Positions 55,790 through 63,500 of a stretch of DNA of 64,000 nt are shown piece by piece. The stretch is from Bacillus sp. CGMCC 1.16541 (GTDB taxonomy: Bacteria > Bacillota > Bacilli > Bacillales > Bacillaceae_H). Within the stretch, counting starts at the first letter, position 1, and every line of letters begins with the position of its first letter. Made by a program: the position numbers and the translations under genes. The stretch lies in assembly GCF_003184905.1 (NCBI RefSeq), contig NZ_QFRU01000020.1, positions 1-64,000 of the forward strand, in the 5' to 3' direction. The notes below the pieces were generated by a model. That model did no database searches, was not told the DNA's origin, and saw only the letters and a program-made list of their open reading frames with translations.

Positions 55790-55809
55790 AAACTCAGGAG
55801 GAAACATAA

Positions 55810-56997
55810 ATGAAAAAAGTCCCTGTTACTGTATTAAGTGGCTACTTAGGTTCTGGGAAAACCACTTTACTTAATCATATTTTACAAAACCGTGAAGGCT
55901 TAAAGGTCGCTGTTATCGTCAATGATATGAGCGAAGTAAATATTGATGCTGACTTAGTCAATCAAGGTGGATTCTCTCGTACAGAAGAAAAGCTAGTTGA
56001 AATGCAAAACGGCTGTATTTGCTGTACATTGCGTGATGACCTAATGAAAGAAGTAGAACGACTGGTGCAAGGAGGAAGTATCGATTACATTGTGATTGAG
56101 TCATCTGGAATTAGTGAGCCAGTTCCCGTTGCTCAAACGTTCACTTACATCGATGAAGAATTAGGAATTGACTTAACAAAAGTTTGTCAATTAGACACGA
56201 TGGTAACAGTTGTAGATGGCAACCGCTTTTGGGAAGACTTTTCATGCGGAGAAAGTTTACTAGATCGCAAAGAAGGTACAGATGAAAATGATACACGCGA
56301 AGTAGTCGATTTACTCATTGATCAAGTAGAGTTTGCCAATGTCATTTTATTAAATAAAGTCGACTTGTTAGAAGAAGAAGACGCTATCGAATTAGAAAAC
56401 GTATTGCGCAAATTGAATCCTGAAGCAAAAATCATTCAAACTGTAAACAGTAGAGTAGCTTTATCCGAAGTGTTACATACAAACACATTTGATTTTGATA
56501 AAGCTAGTCAAGCAGCTGGTTGGATTAAAGAGTTGAATCAAGAGCACCACACACCTGAAACAGAAGAATTCGGTATCTCTTCATTTGTTTATCGTAGAAA
56601 GCGTCCTTTCCACCCAGAACGTTTCATGAGTTGGTTAGAAGACTGGCCAGTAGATGTGGTACGTGCAAAAGGCTTCTTTTGGTTGGCTTCCCGAAACGAT
56701 TTTTCTGGACTACTATCTCAAGCTGGAACTTCAATTATGATTCAAGGTGCTGGCGAATGGGTAGCCGCTTACTCAGAAGAAGAAAAGCAACAAACATTAA
56801 AAGAAGAGCCTGAATTGCTCCAAAAGTGGGATGAAAAATTTGGTGACCGTATGAATGAGTTGGTCTTTATTGGTCTAGATATGAATAGAGATGAAGTGGA
56901 GAACTCATTGGACACATGTTTGTTAACAGATGAAGAAATGGAGCAAGATTGGTCAACGTTCCGTGATCCCCTACCTCCGTTCACCGTTGCGTCATAA
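55810..56997 (+). CDS. COG0523 (CobW/ZagA-type) metal-linked GTPase
   Basis: A 395-residue G3E-family GTPase. Walker A is [13 protein letters not shown] near residue 10. The metal motif GCICC lies near 70, and Walker B-like [11 protein letters not shown] near 98 follows. The G4 motif NKVD is near 184. The C-terminal domain is the usual CobW-C type. Such proteins deliver or conserve zinc when it is scarce. A Zur-like box lies 20 bases upstream. It matches YciC/ZagA of B. subtilis in type, but order here is different. Confidence 0.85.
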   Translation: MKKVPVTVLSGYLGSGKTTLLNHILQNREGLKVAVIVNDMSEVNIDADLVNQGGFSRTEEKLVEMQNGCICCTLRDDLMKEVERLVQGGSIDYIVIESSGISEPVPVAQTFTYIDEELGIDLTKVCQLDTMVTVVDGNRFWEDFSCGESLLDRKEGTDENDTREVVDLLIDQVEFANVILLNKVDLLEEEDAIELENVLRKLNPEAKIIQTVNSRVALSEVLHTNTFDFDKASQAAGWIKELNQEHHTPETEEFGISSFVYRRKRPFHPERFMSWLEDWPVDVVRAKGFFWLASRNDFSGLLSQAGTSIMIQGAGEWVAAYSEEEKQQTLKEEPELLQKWDEKFGDRMNELVFIGLDMNRDEVENSLDTCLLTDEEMEQDWSTFRDPLPPFTVAS

Positions 56998-57010
56998 TTT
57001 TCTTGTTTTC

Positions 57011-57034
57011 AAATCGTAACACTTACGATATAAT
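57011..57034 (+). promoter_or_regulatory. Zur box inside the promoter of the zinc lipoprotein gene
   Basis: TCGTAACACTTACGA (57014-57028) is a perfect 6-3-6 inverted repeat. It sits exactly between a weak -35 (TTTTCA, 57006-57011) and a perfect -10 TATAAT (57029-57034). Zur binding would exclude RNA polymerase. Confidence 0.75.
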
Positions 57035-57046
57035 GACCTAGGTCAT
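57033..57046. promoter_or_regulatory. Perfect 14-bp palindrome at the start site
   Basis: ATGACCTAGGTCAT is its own reverse complement and overlaps the likely transcription start of the zinc lipoprotein gene. It may be a second operator. I do not recognise the protein that would bind it. Confidence 0.45.
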
Positions 57047-57083
57047 AAAAATAGAGAACAAAGAAAAAGGAGAGAAAACGTAA

Positions 57084-58055
57084 ATGAAGCTAAAAGCGAC
57101 ATTAATGGCTTTACTCTTAGGAGCAGGAACCGTTCTTTCTGGATGCGGATCTGACGCAAAGGAAGAAGCGGGTTCTACTAGCAATGCAGATGAAAAATTA
57201 AAAATATATACAACCATTTATCCTCTACAAGACTTCACAGCTAAAATTGGTGGTGAACATGTAGATGTAGAGAGTGTGTTCCCTCCAGGGGTCGATGCGC
57301 ACACATTTGAACCTACGTCTAAAACAATGGTAAATCTCGCTCAAGCAGATGCATTTATTTATTCTGGTATTGGATTAGAAGGATTTGTGGATAGTGCAAA
57401 GAAAACATTAGCAAACGAAGACGTTCAACTTGTTGAAGCCGCTCAAGGGATTGAACTATCCAAAAATGAAGAAAGTCATGACGATCATGCTCACGAAGAA
57501 GAAAATCATGATGATCATGGACACAACCATGGTGACGAAGATCCACATGTATGGATTGATCCAGTTCTTTCTATTAGTCTAGCTGAAAACATTAAAGATT
57601 CACTTATTGAATTAAAGCCTGAGGCAAAAGAAGATTTCGAAAAAAACTTTGAAACAGTAAAAGCCGATTTAACAGCACTCGATCAAGAATTTAAAGACAC
57701 AATTGAAAATGCGTCGAAGAAAGAAATTCTTGTGGCACATGCTGCTTACGGTTACTGGGAAAAACGTTACGGATTGAAACAACTTAGTGTTGCTGGTTTG
57801 TCTCCAACAAACGAGCCATCACAAAAACAATTACAAGCAATTATCAAAGAAGCAAAAGAGCATAACATTGAACACGTCATCTTTGAACAAAACTTACAGC
57901 CTAAAATTGCTGAACTTGTTCAAAAAGAAATTGGCGCAGAAGCTTTAACTCTTCATAACTTAGAGTCTGCTACAAAAGAAGACGTCGAAAACAATGATGA
58001 TTATTTCTCAATTATGGAGAAAAACATTAAGACACTGAAAAAAGCGTTAAACTAA
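57084..58055 (+). CDS. znuA: Zinc ABC transporter substrate-binding lipoprotein (ZnuA/AdcA type)
   Basis: A 323-residue exported lipoprotein of the cluster A-I metal-binding family. The lipobox is LSGCGS with Cys near residue 21. The mature protein starts KIYTTIYPLQDFTAKIGGEH. A His/Asp/Glu-rich loop (HDDHAHEEENHDDHGHNHGD, residues about 132-152) is typical of zinc-binding members and captures metal. Binding histidines also occur in VDAHTFEP, DPHVWIDP and VAHAAYGYW. No permease or ATPase genes adjoin it, so its transporter partner is elsewhere. Confidence 0.92.
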   Translation: MKLKATLMALLLGAGTVLSGCGSDAKEEAGSTSNADEKLKIYTTIYPLQDFTAKIGGEHVDVESVFPPGVDAHTFEPTSKTMVNLAQADAFIYSGIGLEGFVDSAKKTLANEDVQLVEAAQGIELSKNEESHDDHAHEEENHDDHGHNHGDEDPHVWIDPVLSISLAENIKDSLIELKPEAKEDFEKNFETVKADLTALDQEFKDTIENASKKEILVAHAAYGYWEKRYGLKQLSVAGLSPTNEPSQKQLQAIIKEAKEHNIEHVIFEQNLQPKIAELVQKEIGAEALTLHNLESATKEDVENNDDYFSIMEKNIKTLKKALN

Positions 58056-58088
58056 AAAATAAACCAGTCATTCGGCTGGTTTATTTTT
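58055..58088. terminator. Bidirectional terminator, znuA/rpmE2
   Basis: AAAAATAAACCAG and CTGGTTTATTTTT are exact complements around an 8-base loop. It contains the rpmE2 stop codon. Confidence 0.88.
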
Positions 58089-58332
58089 GTTTTATGCTGT
58101 ATTTTTGCATAAAGCGATCTGCACGCCCACCACGATCAGCAAATTTCTGTCTACCTGTGTAGAACGGGTGTAAATCAGAACTAACTTCTACTTTAATTAA
58201 TGGATACGTATGACCATCTTCCCACTCAATTGTCTCATTTAACCATTTTTTAGAGCCCGTTAAGAACTTAAATCCACTTTTTGTATTCATAAATAAAACC
58301 TTTTTATATTCTGGATATGTATTTGGCTTCAT
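58081..58332 (-). CDS. rpmE2: Ribosomal protein L31 type B (zinc-independent)
   Basis: An 83-residue L31 paralogue without the zinc-binding CxxC motifs of the A type. The signature is [20 protein letters not shown] near residue 46. In B. subtilis ytiA (RpmE2) replaces zinc-binding L31 when zinc is low, releasing zinc. A degenerate Zur-like box precedes it. The start has a GGAGAGATAGT ribosome site. Confidence 0.93.
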   Translation of the reverse strand: MKPNTYPEYKKVLFMNTKSGFKFLTGSKKWLNETIEWEDGHTYPLIKVEVSSDLHPFYTGRQKFADRGGRADRFMQKYSIKQK

Positions 58333-58370
58333 ACTATCTCTCCTTTTATATCTTAATCTCTTCTATCACA

Positions 58371-58388
58371 TCGTGATGATTCTTATTT
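58371..58388 (-). promoter_or_regulatory. Degenerate Zur-like box of rpmE2
   Basis: TCGTGATGATTCTTATTT differs from the Zur pattern at four bases. It shares the exact right half ATTCTTATTT with the box before the COG0523 gene, which supports common recognition. It lies about 40-55 bases upstream of the rpmE2 start. Confidence 0.55.
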
Positions 58389-58493
58389 ATGATTGTTAAA
58401 CTTGCTAAAATATGATTTCCTATTTATGCATAATTCGTGGTAAAAAGTGGACAATAATGGGCATCACTACTCTATTTGAAAGGTTGATTTCCA

Positions 58494-59831
58494 ATGGATC
58501 ATCTCGTCACTGCACGATCGATGTTTGGTATGACAATGGGTGTTCACATCATCTTTGCCACACTTGGTGTTGGGATTCCCCTCATGATTTTACTGGCTGA
58601 ATTGATGTATCAAAAAACAAAAGACAAAGATTATGAATTAATGGCAAAACGTTGGACAAAAGCACAGGCAATTCTTTTAGGAGTGGCTATTCCTACCGGG
58701 ACAATTGCTGGTGTTCAATTAGCTTTGCTTTGGCCTGGGTTCATGGAAGTTGTTGGGAAAGTAATGTCTCTGCCTTTTCAGATTGAAATCTATGCTTTTT
58801 TTATTGAGGCACTTTTTCTCTCGATTTACGTGTATGCAGCCGATCGCATTTCACGCAAAATGCGTATTATCAGTTTAGTACTTGTTGCACTTGGGGCAGT
58901 TGGTTCCGCTGTATTAATTACAAATGTCCATGCTTTTGAAGGGACTCCAGCAGGGTTTCGAATTGAAAATGGCGAGATTGTGGATGTAGATCCATGGGCT
59001 GCCTTCTTTAATCCAAGCTTTCTTGTAACCGCAGGGCATGTGGCTGTATCTGCTTACATGACGGGTGCATTTATCATCGCTTCCATCGCAGCTTATAAAA
59101 TGTTAAAAACACGAAAGAAAGACCCTCGATTATATAAATTTCATCACAAGGCATTAATGATGGGATTAGTTGTAGGGGGCATCTTTTCATTCCTTACCGC
59201 TTTAAACGGACATGAATCAGCACAACTTCTTCATGAATATCAGCCAGAAAAGCTTGCTGCTGCAGAAGGATTGTTTGAAACACAAAGTTATGCTCCACTT
59301 GCTATCGGAGGATATACCGATCGGGAGACCCAAGAAGTGAAATGGGGAATCGAAATTCCTTGGGCTTTAAGTTTTTTAGCCAATGACCGATTCGATACTG
59401 TCGTGGTTGGATTAAATGATTTTCCAGAAGACTATTGGCCACCTCTCTTCGTGCATACGCTTTTTAATGCTATGGTAGGAATTGGCTCTTTATTGATTCT
59501 TTTATCAATTGTTGGAATCATCTGGTATAAGTTTTTGAAGAAAAAAACGTTTCCAAAACCATTTATGTGGGCGTTTGTTTTAGCTGGCCCTTTATCTATG
59601 GCTTCCATTGAGTTTGGATGGATTTTTGCTTGTACAGGAAGACAACCTTGGGTGATTTACCGAATCATGCGTACTTCTGAATCGGTAACAACATCTGCTA
59701 ATTTAGGCTTTCTATTCACATTGTTTCTCATTATTTATGTTGTATTAATGGCCGCTGTTGCGCTTGTATTGATTTATTACTTTAAGCGCAATCCATTATC
59801 AAAAGAAATTGCTGCACATGTTAAGCCATAA
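58494..59831 (+). CDS. ythA: Cytochrome bd-type oxidase subunit I YthA
   Basis: A 445-residue haem-binding subunit with nine to ten membrane segments. Haem ligand histidines are in GVHIIFATLGVG near residue 17 and in HVAVSAYM near 184. The glutamate in FFIEALFLSIY near 102 is conserved. GRQPWVIYRIMRT near 382 is the classical signature. The Q-loop is the short type, so it may be a cyanide-insensitive or otherwise variant bd oxidase. Start MDHLVTARSMFG, ribosome site AAAGG. It transfers quinol electrons to oxygen with YthB. Confidence 0.92.
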   Translation: MDHLVTARSMFGMTMGVHIIFATLGVGIPLMILLAELMYQKTKDKDYELMAKRWTKAQAILLGVAIPTGTIAGVQLALLWPGFMEVVGKVMSLPFQIEIYAFFIEALFLSIYVYAADRISRKMRIISLVLVALGAVGSAVLITNVHAFEGTPAGFRIENGEIVDVDPWAAFFNPSFLVTAGHVAVSAYMTGAFIIASIAAYKMLKTRKKDPRLYKFHHKALMMGLVVGGIFSFLTALNGHESAQLLHEYQPEKLAAAEGLFETQSYAPLAIGGYTDRETQEVKWGIEIPWALSFLANDRFDTVVVGLNDFPEDYWPPLFVHTLFNAMVGIGSLLILLSIVGIIWYKFLKKKTFPKPFMWAFVLAGPLSMASIEFGWIFACTGRQPWVIYRIMRTSESVTTSANLGFLFTLFLIIYVVLMAAVALVLIYYFKRNPLSKEIAAHVKP

Positions 59832-59846
59832 GGACGTGATACTACT

Positions 59847-60884
59847 ATGACAGATTCGGTTATTGCTATTACGGTTGTTTGGGGATTTATTTTCATCTAT
59901 GCATTAATGGGAACGATGGATTTTGGTGCTGGGTTTTGGTCAATGATTTACATTAACCGCGAACAAACAAATGCAACAAATATCGCCAACACGTACCTCT
60001 CTCCTACATGGGAAGTGACAAACGTATTTATTGTAGCCATTGTTGTTGCCTTATTTAGCTTTTTCCCTGGTGCGACATTTACATTAGGAACAGTTCTTCT
60101 CATTCCAGGAAGCATTATTCTTTTGTTACTAGCATTACGAAGTGGCTTCCTTGTATTTGCAAACTATACAAAAGGTTATCGTCATCAAAAAGCTTTAACG
60201 TATATTTCTGGGATTTCAGGTGTATTAATTCCTGCCTTTCTCATTTGTGTACTTCCTGTTAGTCAAGGTGGTTATATTGATACGATTGATGGAAATCAAA
60301 AGCTAAATTTAATCAGTGTGTTCACAAGTGTACACGTGTATGCATTTATTGGATTTGCTGTTAGTTCGTCTCTCTTTTTATCCTCTTTGCTCTTAGCAGA
60401 TTATTCCAAGTCTTCTGATGAGCTAAGAGCATATGATATCTATCGAAGAGATGCTCTCATTACTGGACCCATTTCGTTAATTATGGCTGCATTTATTATG
60501 ATTACGATGCGTAATGAAGCCAATTGGTTATTTTCCAATATGATGGACTTTAAATGGGCTTTATTTGCTTCTGTTGCGATGTTTGTTGTTGCTGGAATTG
60601 CGTTAATGATGCCATACAAAGGACAAAAAGGAATGCCTCGCTTAGCTGTCGTAGCGGTTTTATTGCAATACTTCTTTGCTAGTTATGCATATGGACGGGG
60701 ACATCTTCCTTACATTGTCTATCCTGAAGTAACTATTGAAACAGGGTTTACTCACCCTAATGCTTTTCGTGCATTGTTTATTTCATACATCGTCGGATTT
60801 GCCATTTTGTTTCCTGGTTTTTATTACTTCTGGCGATTGTTTATGAAACAAAACAAAGAATATGTCAAAAAGAAGCCTTATTAA
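59847..60884 (+). CDS. ythB: Cytochrome bd-type oxidase subunit II YthB
   Basis: A 345-residue membrane protein with about eight to nine segments, the CydB/YthB family. Characteristic parts are ALMGTMDFGAGFWSMIY near residue 20 and SPTWEVTNVFIVAIVVALF near 50. It follows ythA by 15 bases, an operon. The pair matches B. subtilis ythAB. A strong terminator ends the transcript. Confidence 0.92.
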   Translation: MTDSVIAITVVWGFIFIYALMGTMDFGAGFWSMIYINREQTNATNIANTYLSPTWEVTNVFIVAIVVALFSFFPGATFTLGTVLLIPGSIILLLLALRSGFLVFANYTKGYRHQKALTYISGISGVLIPAFLICVLPVSQGGYIDTIDGNQKLNLISVFTSVHVYAFIGFAVSSSLFLSSLLLADYSKSSDELRAYDIYRRDALITGPISLIMAAFIMITMRNEANWLFSNMMDFKWALFASVAMFVVAGIALMMPYKGQKGMPRLAVVAVLLQYFFASYAYGRGHLPYIVYPEVTIETGFTHPNAFRALFISYIVGFAILFPGFYYFWRLFMKQNKEYVKKKPY

Positions 60885-60891
60885 CAAAATG

Positions 60892-60940
60892 AGGGTATTT
60901 CAAAAAAGTACGTTATGTTCTTTTTGAAATACCCTTTTTA
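60892..60940. terminator. Terminator between ythB and the flavodoxin gene
   Basis: AGGGTATTTCAAAAA and TTTTTGAAATACCCT are exact complements followed by TTTTT. A-run on the left side lets it act for the flavodoxin as well, whose stop codon begins at 60941. Confidence 0.88.
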
Positions 60941-61393
60941 TTATGCATTTACTTTCATATTAGCGATTACACATGCAGCAAAACTCTTACACTTTTCAAC
61001 ATCTTCTCCAAATGGTGCAAGTTCTACTTTTAGGCCCTCCGCTATCAATTCACCATGTAATTCTTTTACTTTCTCCTCGATCAGATCCACCGCTCCGCAG
61101 AAAATATCATAGGCTGTGTCTCCTGACCCAAACACACCCACTCTTTTACCTTCTAAACTAATTGATTCCAGTTCGTCATAGAGGTCTAGAAATTCATCTG
61201 GCAGTTCTCCATCTCCCCACGTGTAAGCACCTAAAAGAATATGATTGAATTCTAGTAAGTCACTAACATCCACTTCAAATGCTTCTTTACGAGTGACAGA
61301 AATGCTCTCTTTTGTTAATTCTTCTTCTAAAATATCCGCAATGGCTTCCGTATTTCCAGACATACTTGCATAAATTAATAATACATCAGACAC
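60941..61393 (-). CDS. Flavodoxin
   Basis: A 150-residue short-chain flavodoxin. The FMN phosphate loop is YASMSGNTEAIA near residue 8. LLGAYTWGDGELPDEFLD near 53 and FGSGDTAYDIFCGA near 89 form the isoalloxazine loops. Flavodoxins replace ferredoxin when iron is low. The gene follows DUF2325 by 89 bases on the same strand, downstream of paired Fur boxes. That matches the YkuN/YkuP flavodoxins of B. subtilis in logic. Confidence 0.9.
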   Translation of the reverse strand: MSDVLLIYASMSGNTEAIADILEEELTKESISVTRKEAFEVDVSDLLEFNHILLGAYTWGDGELPDEFLDLYDELESISLEGKRVGVFGSGDTAYDIFCGAVDLIEEKVKELHGELIAEGLKVELAPFGEDVEKCKSFAACVIANMKVNA

Positions 61394-61482
61394 CCTATTC
61401 TCTCCTTTACTACTTACATAAACATCGTCAATATATCTTCCTCATCCTTTAAGCACTCTGCTTTTAAAGAACAACTATAGAG

Positions 61483-61761
61483 CTACGCTTGCTCAATTAC
61501 TTTACGAATGGCACTCCATGAATGCTTAACAAAATAGATTGGTTTTTGCTGTTTTTTTGCCTTTTCTTTGATGACTTTCGCCATATTATGATTAATAAAA
61601 TCGGTAATGACTAAAATGAACCCAATGTGATCTGGTATGTCTCTCTTTACCATGTTACTCTTACGACCATCTAAATGAATAATTTGTTTGAATCCTTCTC
61701 CTTCTAACCGATCCGTTATGTGCTTTAAACGATCGCCACCTACTACCATAATTGAAGACAC
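61483..61761 (-). CDS. DUF2325 domain protein
   Basis: A 92-residue protein of DUF2325: SIMVVGGDRLKHITDRLEGE at the start, then DHIGFILVITDFINHNMAKV and the end WSAIRKVIEQA. Function is unknown. The ribosome site GGAGGAGTAACT precedes the start. It is the first gene after two Fur-like boxes and is probably co-transcribed with the flavodoxin. A role in low-iron metabolism is inferred from that context. Confidence 0.85.
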   Translation of the reverse strand: MSSIMVVGGDRLKHITDRLEGEGFKQIIHLDGRKSNMVKRDIPDHIGFILVITDFINHNMAKVIKEKAKKQQKPIYFVKHSWSAIRKVIEQA

Positions 61762-61856
61762 AGTTACTCCTCCTTATGTTTGATGTATGTATTTATGAAA
61801 CTATATAATGTTCTATTTTAGAGTGTATAATTTATTCTTTCTATTTATAACTTAAT

Positions 61857-61901
61857 TGATAATGATTATCTTTGTCAATGATTTATTGATATTAATTCTC
61901 A
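61857..61901 (-). promoter_or_regulatory. Two Fur-like boxes and -35 for DUF2325-flavodoxin
   Basis: TGATAATGATTATCT (61857-61871) matches the 7-1-7 Fur pattern TGATAATNATTATCA except its last base. TGATATTAATTCTCA (61887-61901) matches except two bases. A minus-strand TTGACA (61873-61878) lies between them. Repression by iron-loaded Fur is expected. Confidence 0.75.
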
Positions 61902-61908
61902 ATTAAAC

Positions 61909-61963
61909 AAAAAGATTGGCCTCGTTGAGCAGAAAATCGCTCATATACAAGACCAATCTTTTT
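61909..61963 (-). terminator. Terminator of the acyl-CoA thioesterase
   Basis: AAAAAGATTGG pairs with CCAATCTTTTT with a further T-run on the minus strand; loop 33 bases. It ends at the thioesterase stop codon. Confidence 0.7.
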
Positions 61964-62425
61964 TTATTTCCCTCGTTTTTGACGCCTTTCCATTGCTGAT
62001 TGATAAAGCTCTTTTTCTTCATCTGTTTCAGGATAAACACTTGGCACTTCTAACGGTTTACCTTCATTATCCACTGCGACCATTGTCAAAAAACTTGTGG
62101 TCGTGAGCGTCTGTTCACCCGTTTTCCAACTTTCACGTTTTACACGTACATACACTTCCATTGACGTACGACCTGTAGAAGTCACAAATGCTTCTAGAGT
62201 TAACACATCTCCAACTGTTACGGGCGAAAGAAAATTAACAGAGTCAATCGATGCTGTAACAACAATCGATCGTGAATGTTTCATTGCAGAAATGGCAGCA
62301 ACTTCATCAATATACGCTAATACTTTCCCACCAAAAATGGAGCCCATATGATTTGTATCAGGTGGTAAAACAAGCCTTGTTTGAACCACCTTTGATTGCT
62401 GCATTGGAATTTTTTGAGTCATCAC
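61964..62425 (-). CDS. Acyl-CoA thioesterase (YkhA-like, hotdog fold)
   Basis: A 153-residue hotdog-fold thioesterase. The catalytic region is [20 protein letters not shown] near residue 25, where Asp/Glu residues act. VTASIDSVNFLSPVTVGDVL near 57 is the second motif. It hydrolyses acyl-CoA, possibly medium or long chain. Family size about 150-170. The start site MMTQKI follows AGGAAGGAATACATG; a second ATG directly after is possible. It lies 12 bases from nrdB and is probably in the same transcript. Confidence 0.88.
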   Translation of the reverse strand: MMTQKIPMQQSKVVQTRLVLPPDTNHMGSIFGGKVLAYIDEVAAISAMKHSRSIVVTASIDSVNFLSPVTVGDVLTLEAFVTSTGRTSMEVYVRVKRESWKTGEQTLTTTSFLTMVAVDNEGKPLEVPSVYPETDEEKELYQSAMERRQKRGK

Positions 62426-62437
62426 ATGTATTCCTTC

Positions 62438-63484
62438 CTAAAGCTCATCAAACCCATTTAAATCTGATGCTTTCGTATACTGTCTTGACTTTTGTTCAAA
62501 GAAGTCGGTTTTCCCTAAATCAACTTCTTGATACGCAATAATCCATCGCAAAGGATTTTGAATCGGTGCATGTGGAAATACATCTCGTCCAAACCCTAAT
62601 TGATTGCATCGCTTATTTGCCATATAGTGTATATATTGTTCAATTTCTTTCATCGTTATGCCGTCAAATTTCTCACCAATAATGGACTCAGCCCATTCTA
62701 TTTCAAGTAATGCTGCTTGTTGGAACGTCTGCACCACAAATTGTTGTAGCTCCTCTGTGTTACATTCCGGGTTTTCATACAATACTTCTTTAAAAATTTT
62801 TTCAAAAAGACCCACGTGAAGTTGCTCGTCTCGATTGATGTAATTAATCATGGTAGACGTAGCAACCATCTTTTGGTTACGAGCTAGATTATAGAAAAAT
62901 GCAAAACCGCTATAGAAGAATAGGCCCTCCAAGATCACGTCAAATACAATTGATTTCAAGAAATTTTCGACTGTTGGATGTTCAACAAATTGCTTGTATC
63001 CATTCGTGACAAAATCATTTCGTTTTCGAAGTTTTTCATCAGTTCGCCAATATTCGAACACTTCATCTTGTTTTGATTTGGACACGATACTAGATAATAC
63101 ATATGAGTAAGAATGGTTATGAACCACCTCTTGTTGTGCCAAAATAATCATCAATGCATTGATTGAAGAGTCCGTCACATAGTCTGCTACTTTACTCGCA
63201 TAATCTGATTGAATGCTATCTAACAACGCTAATAGACCAACAATTTTCAAGAAACTTTCTTGCTCATCTTTTGATAGCTGTGGAAATTGTTTAATATCTT
63301 GGCTCATATTAATTTCAAATGGAACCCAAAAATTAGCTAGCATTCGCTTATACTTTGGATAAGCCCAGGAAAATCGTACGTCGTCCCAGTTTAAGATGTT
63401 AGAACTTTCTCCATTAATGATTGCTGTCGATCGATTTGGTGCTTGCTCGTCCATTAATAAACGCTTCTGTAGTAGTGTAGACAT
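62438..63484 (-). CDS. nrdB: Class I ribonucleotide reductase small subunit
   Basis: A 348-residue beta subunit carrying the metal-tyrosyl cofactor. Ligand residues appear in ALLDSIQSDYASK (Asp) near residue 85, AQQEVVHNHSYSYV (Glu, His, likely Tyr) near 115, DVILEGLFFYSGF (Glu) near 178, and RDEQLHVGL (Glu, His) near 217. Together with the large subunit it makes deoxynucleotides. The ATG at 63484 (MSTLLQKRLLMD) lies 8 bases past AAGGGAG; an ATG two codons earlier is too close. No nrdI gene adjoins. NrdB or NrdF naming is uncertain. Confidence 0.92.
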   Translation of the reverse strand: MSTLLQKRLLMDEQAPNRSTAIINGESSNILNWDDVRFSWAYPKYKRMLANFWVPFEINMSQDIKQFPQLSKDEQESFLKIVGLLALLDSIQSDYASKVADYVTDSSINALMIILAQQEVVHNHSYSYVLSSIVSKSKQDEVFEYWRTDEKLRKRNDFVTNGYKQFVEHPTVENFLKSIVFDVILEGLFFYSGFAFFYNLARNQKMVATSTMINYINRDEQLHVGLFEKIFKEVLYENPECNTEELQQFVVQTFQQAALLEIEWAESIIGEKFDGITMKEIEQYIHYMANKRCNQLGFGRDVFPHAPIQNPLRWIIAYQEVDLGKTDFFEQKSRQYTKASDLNGFDEL

Positions 63485-63500
63485 GTCCATCTCTCCCTTT

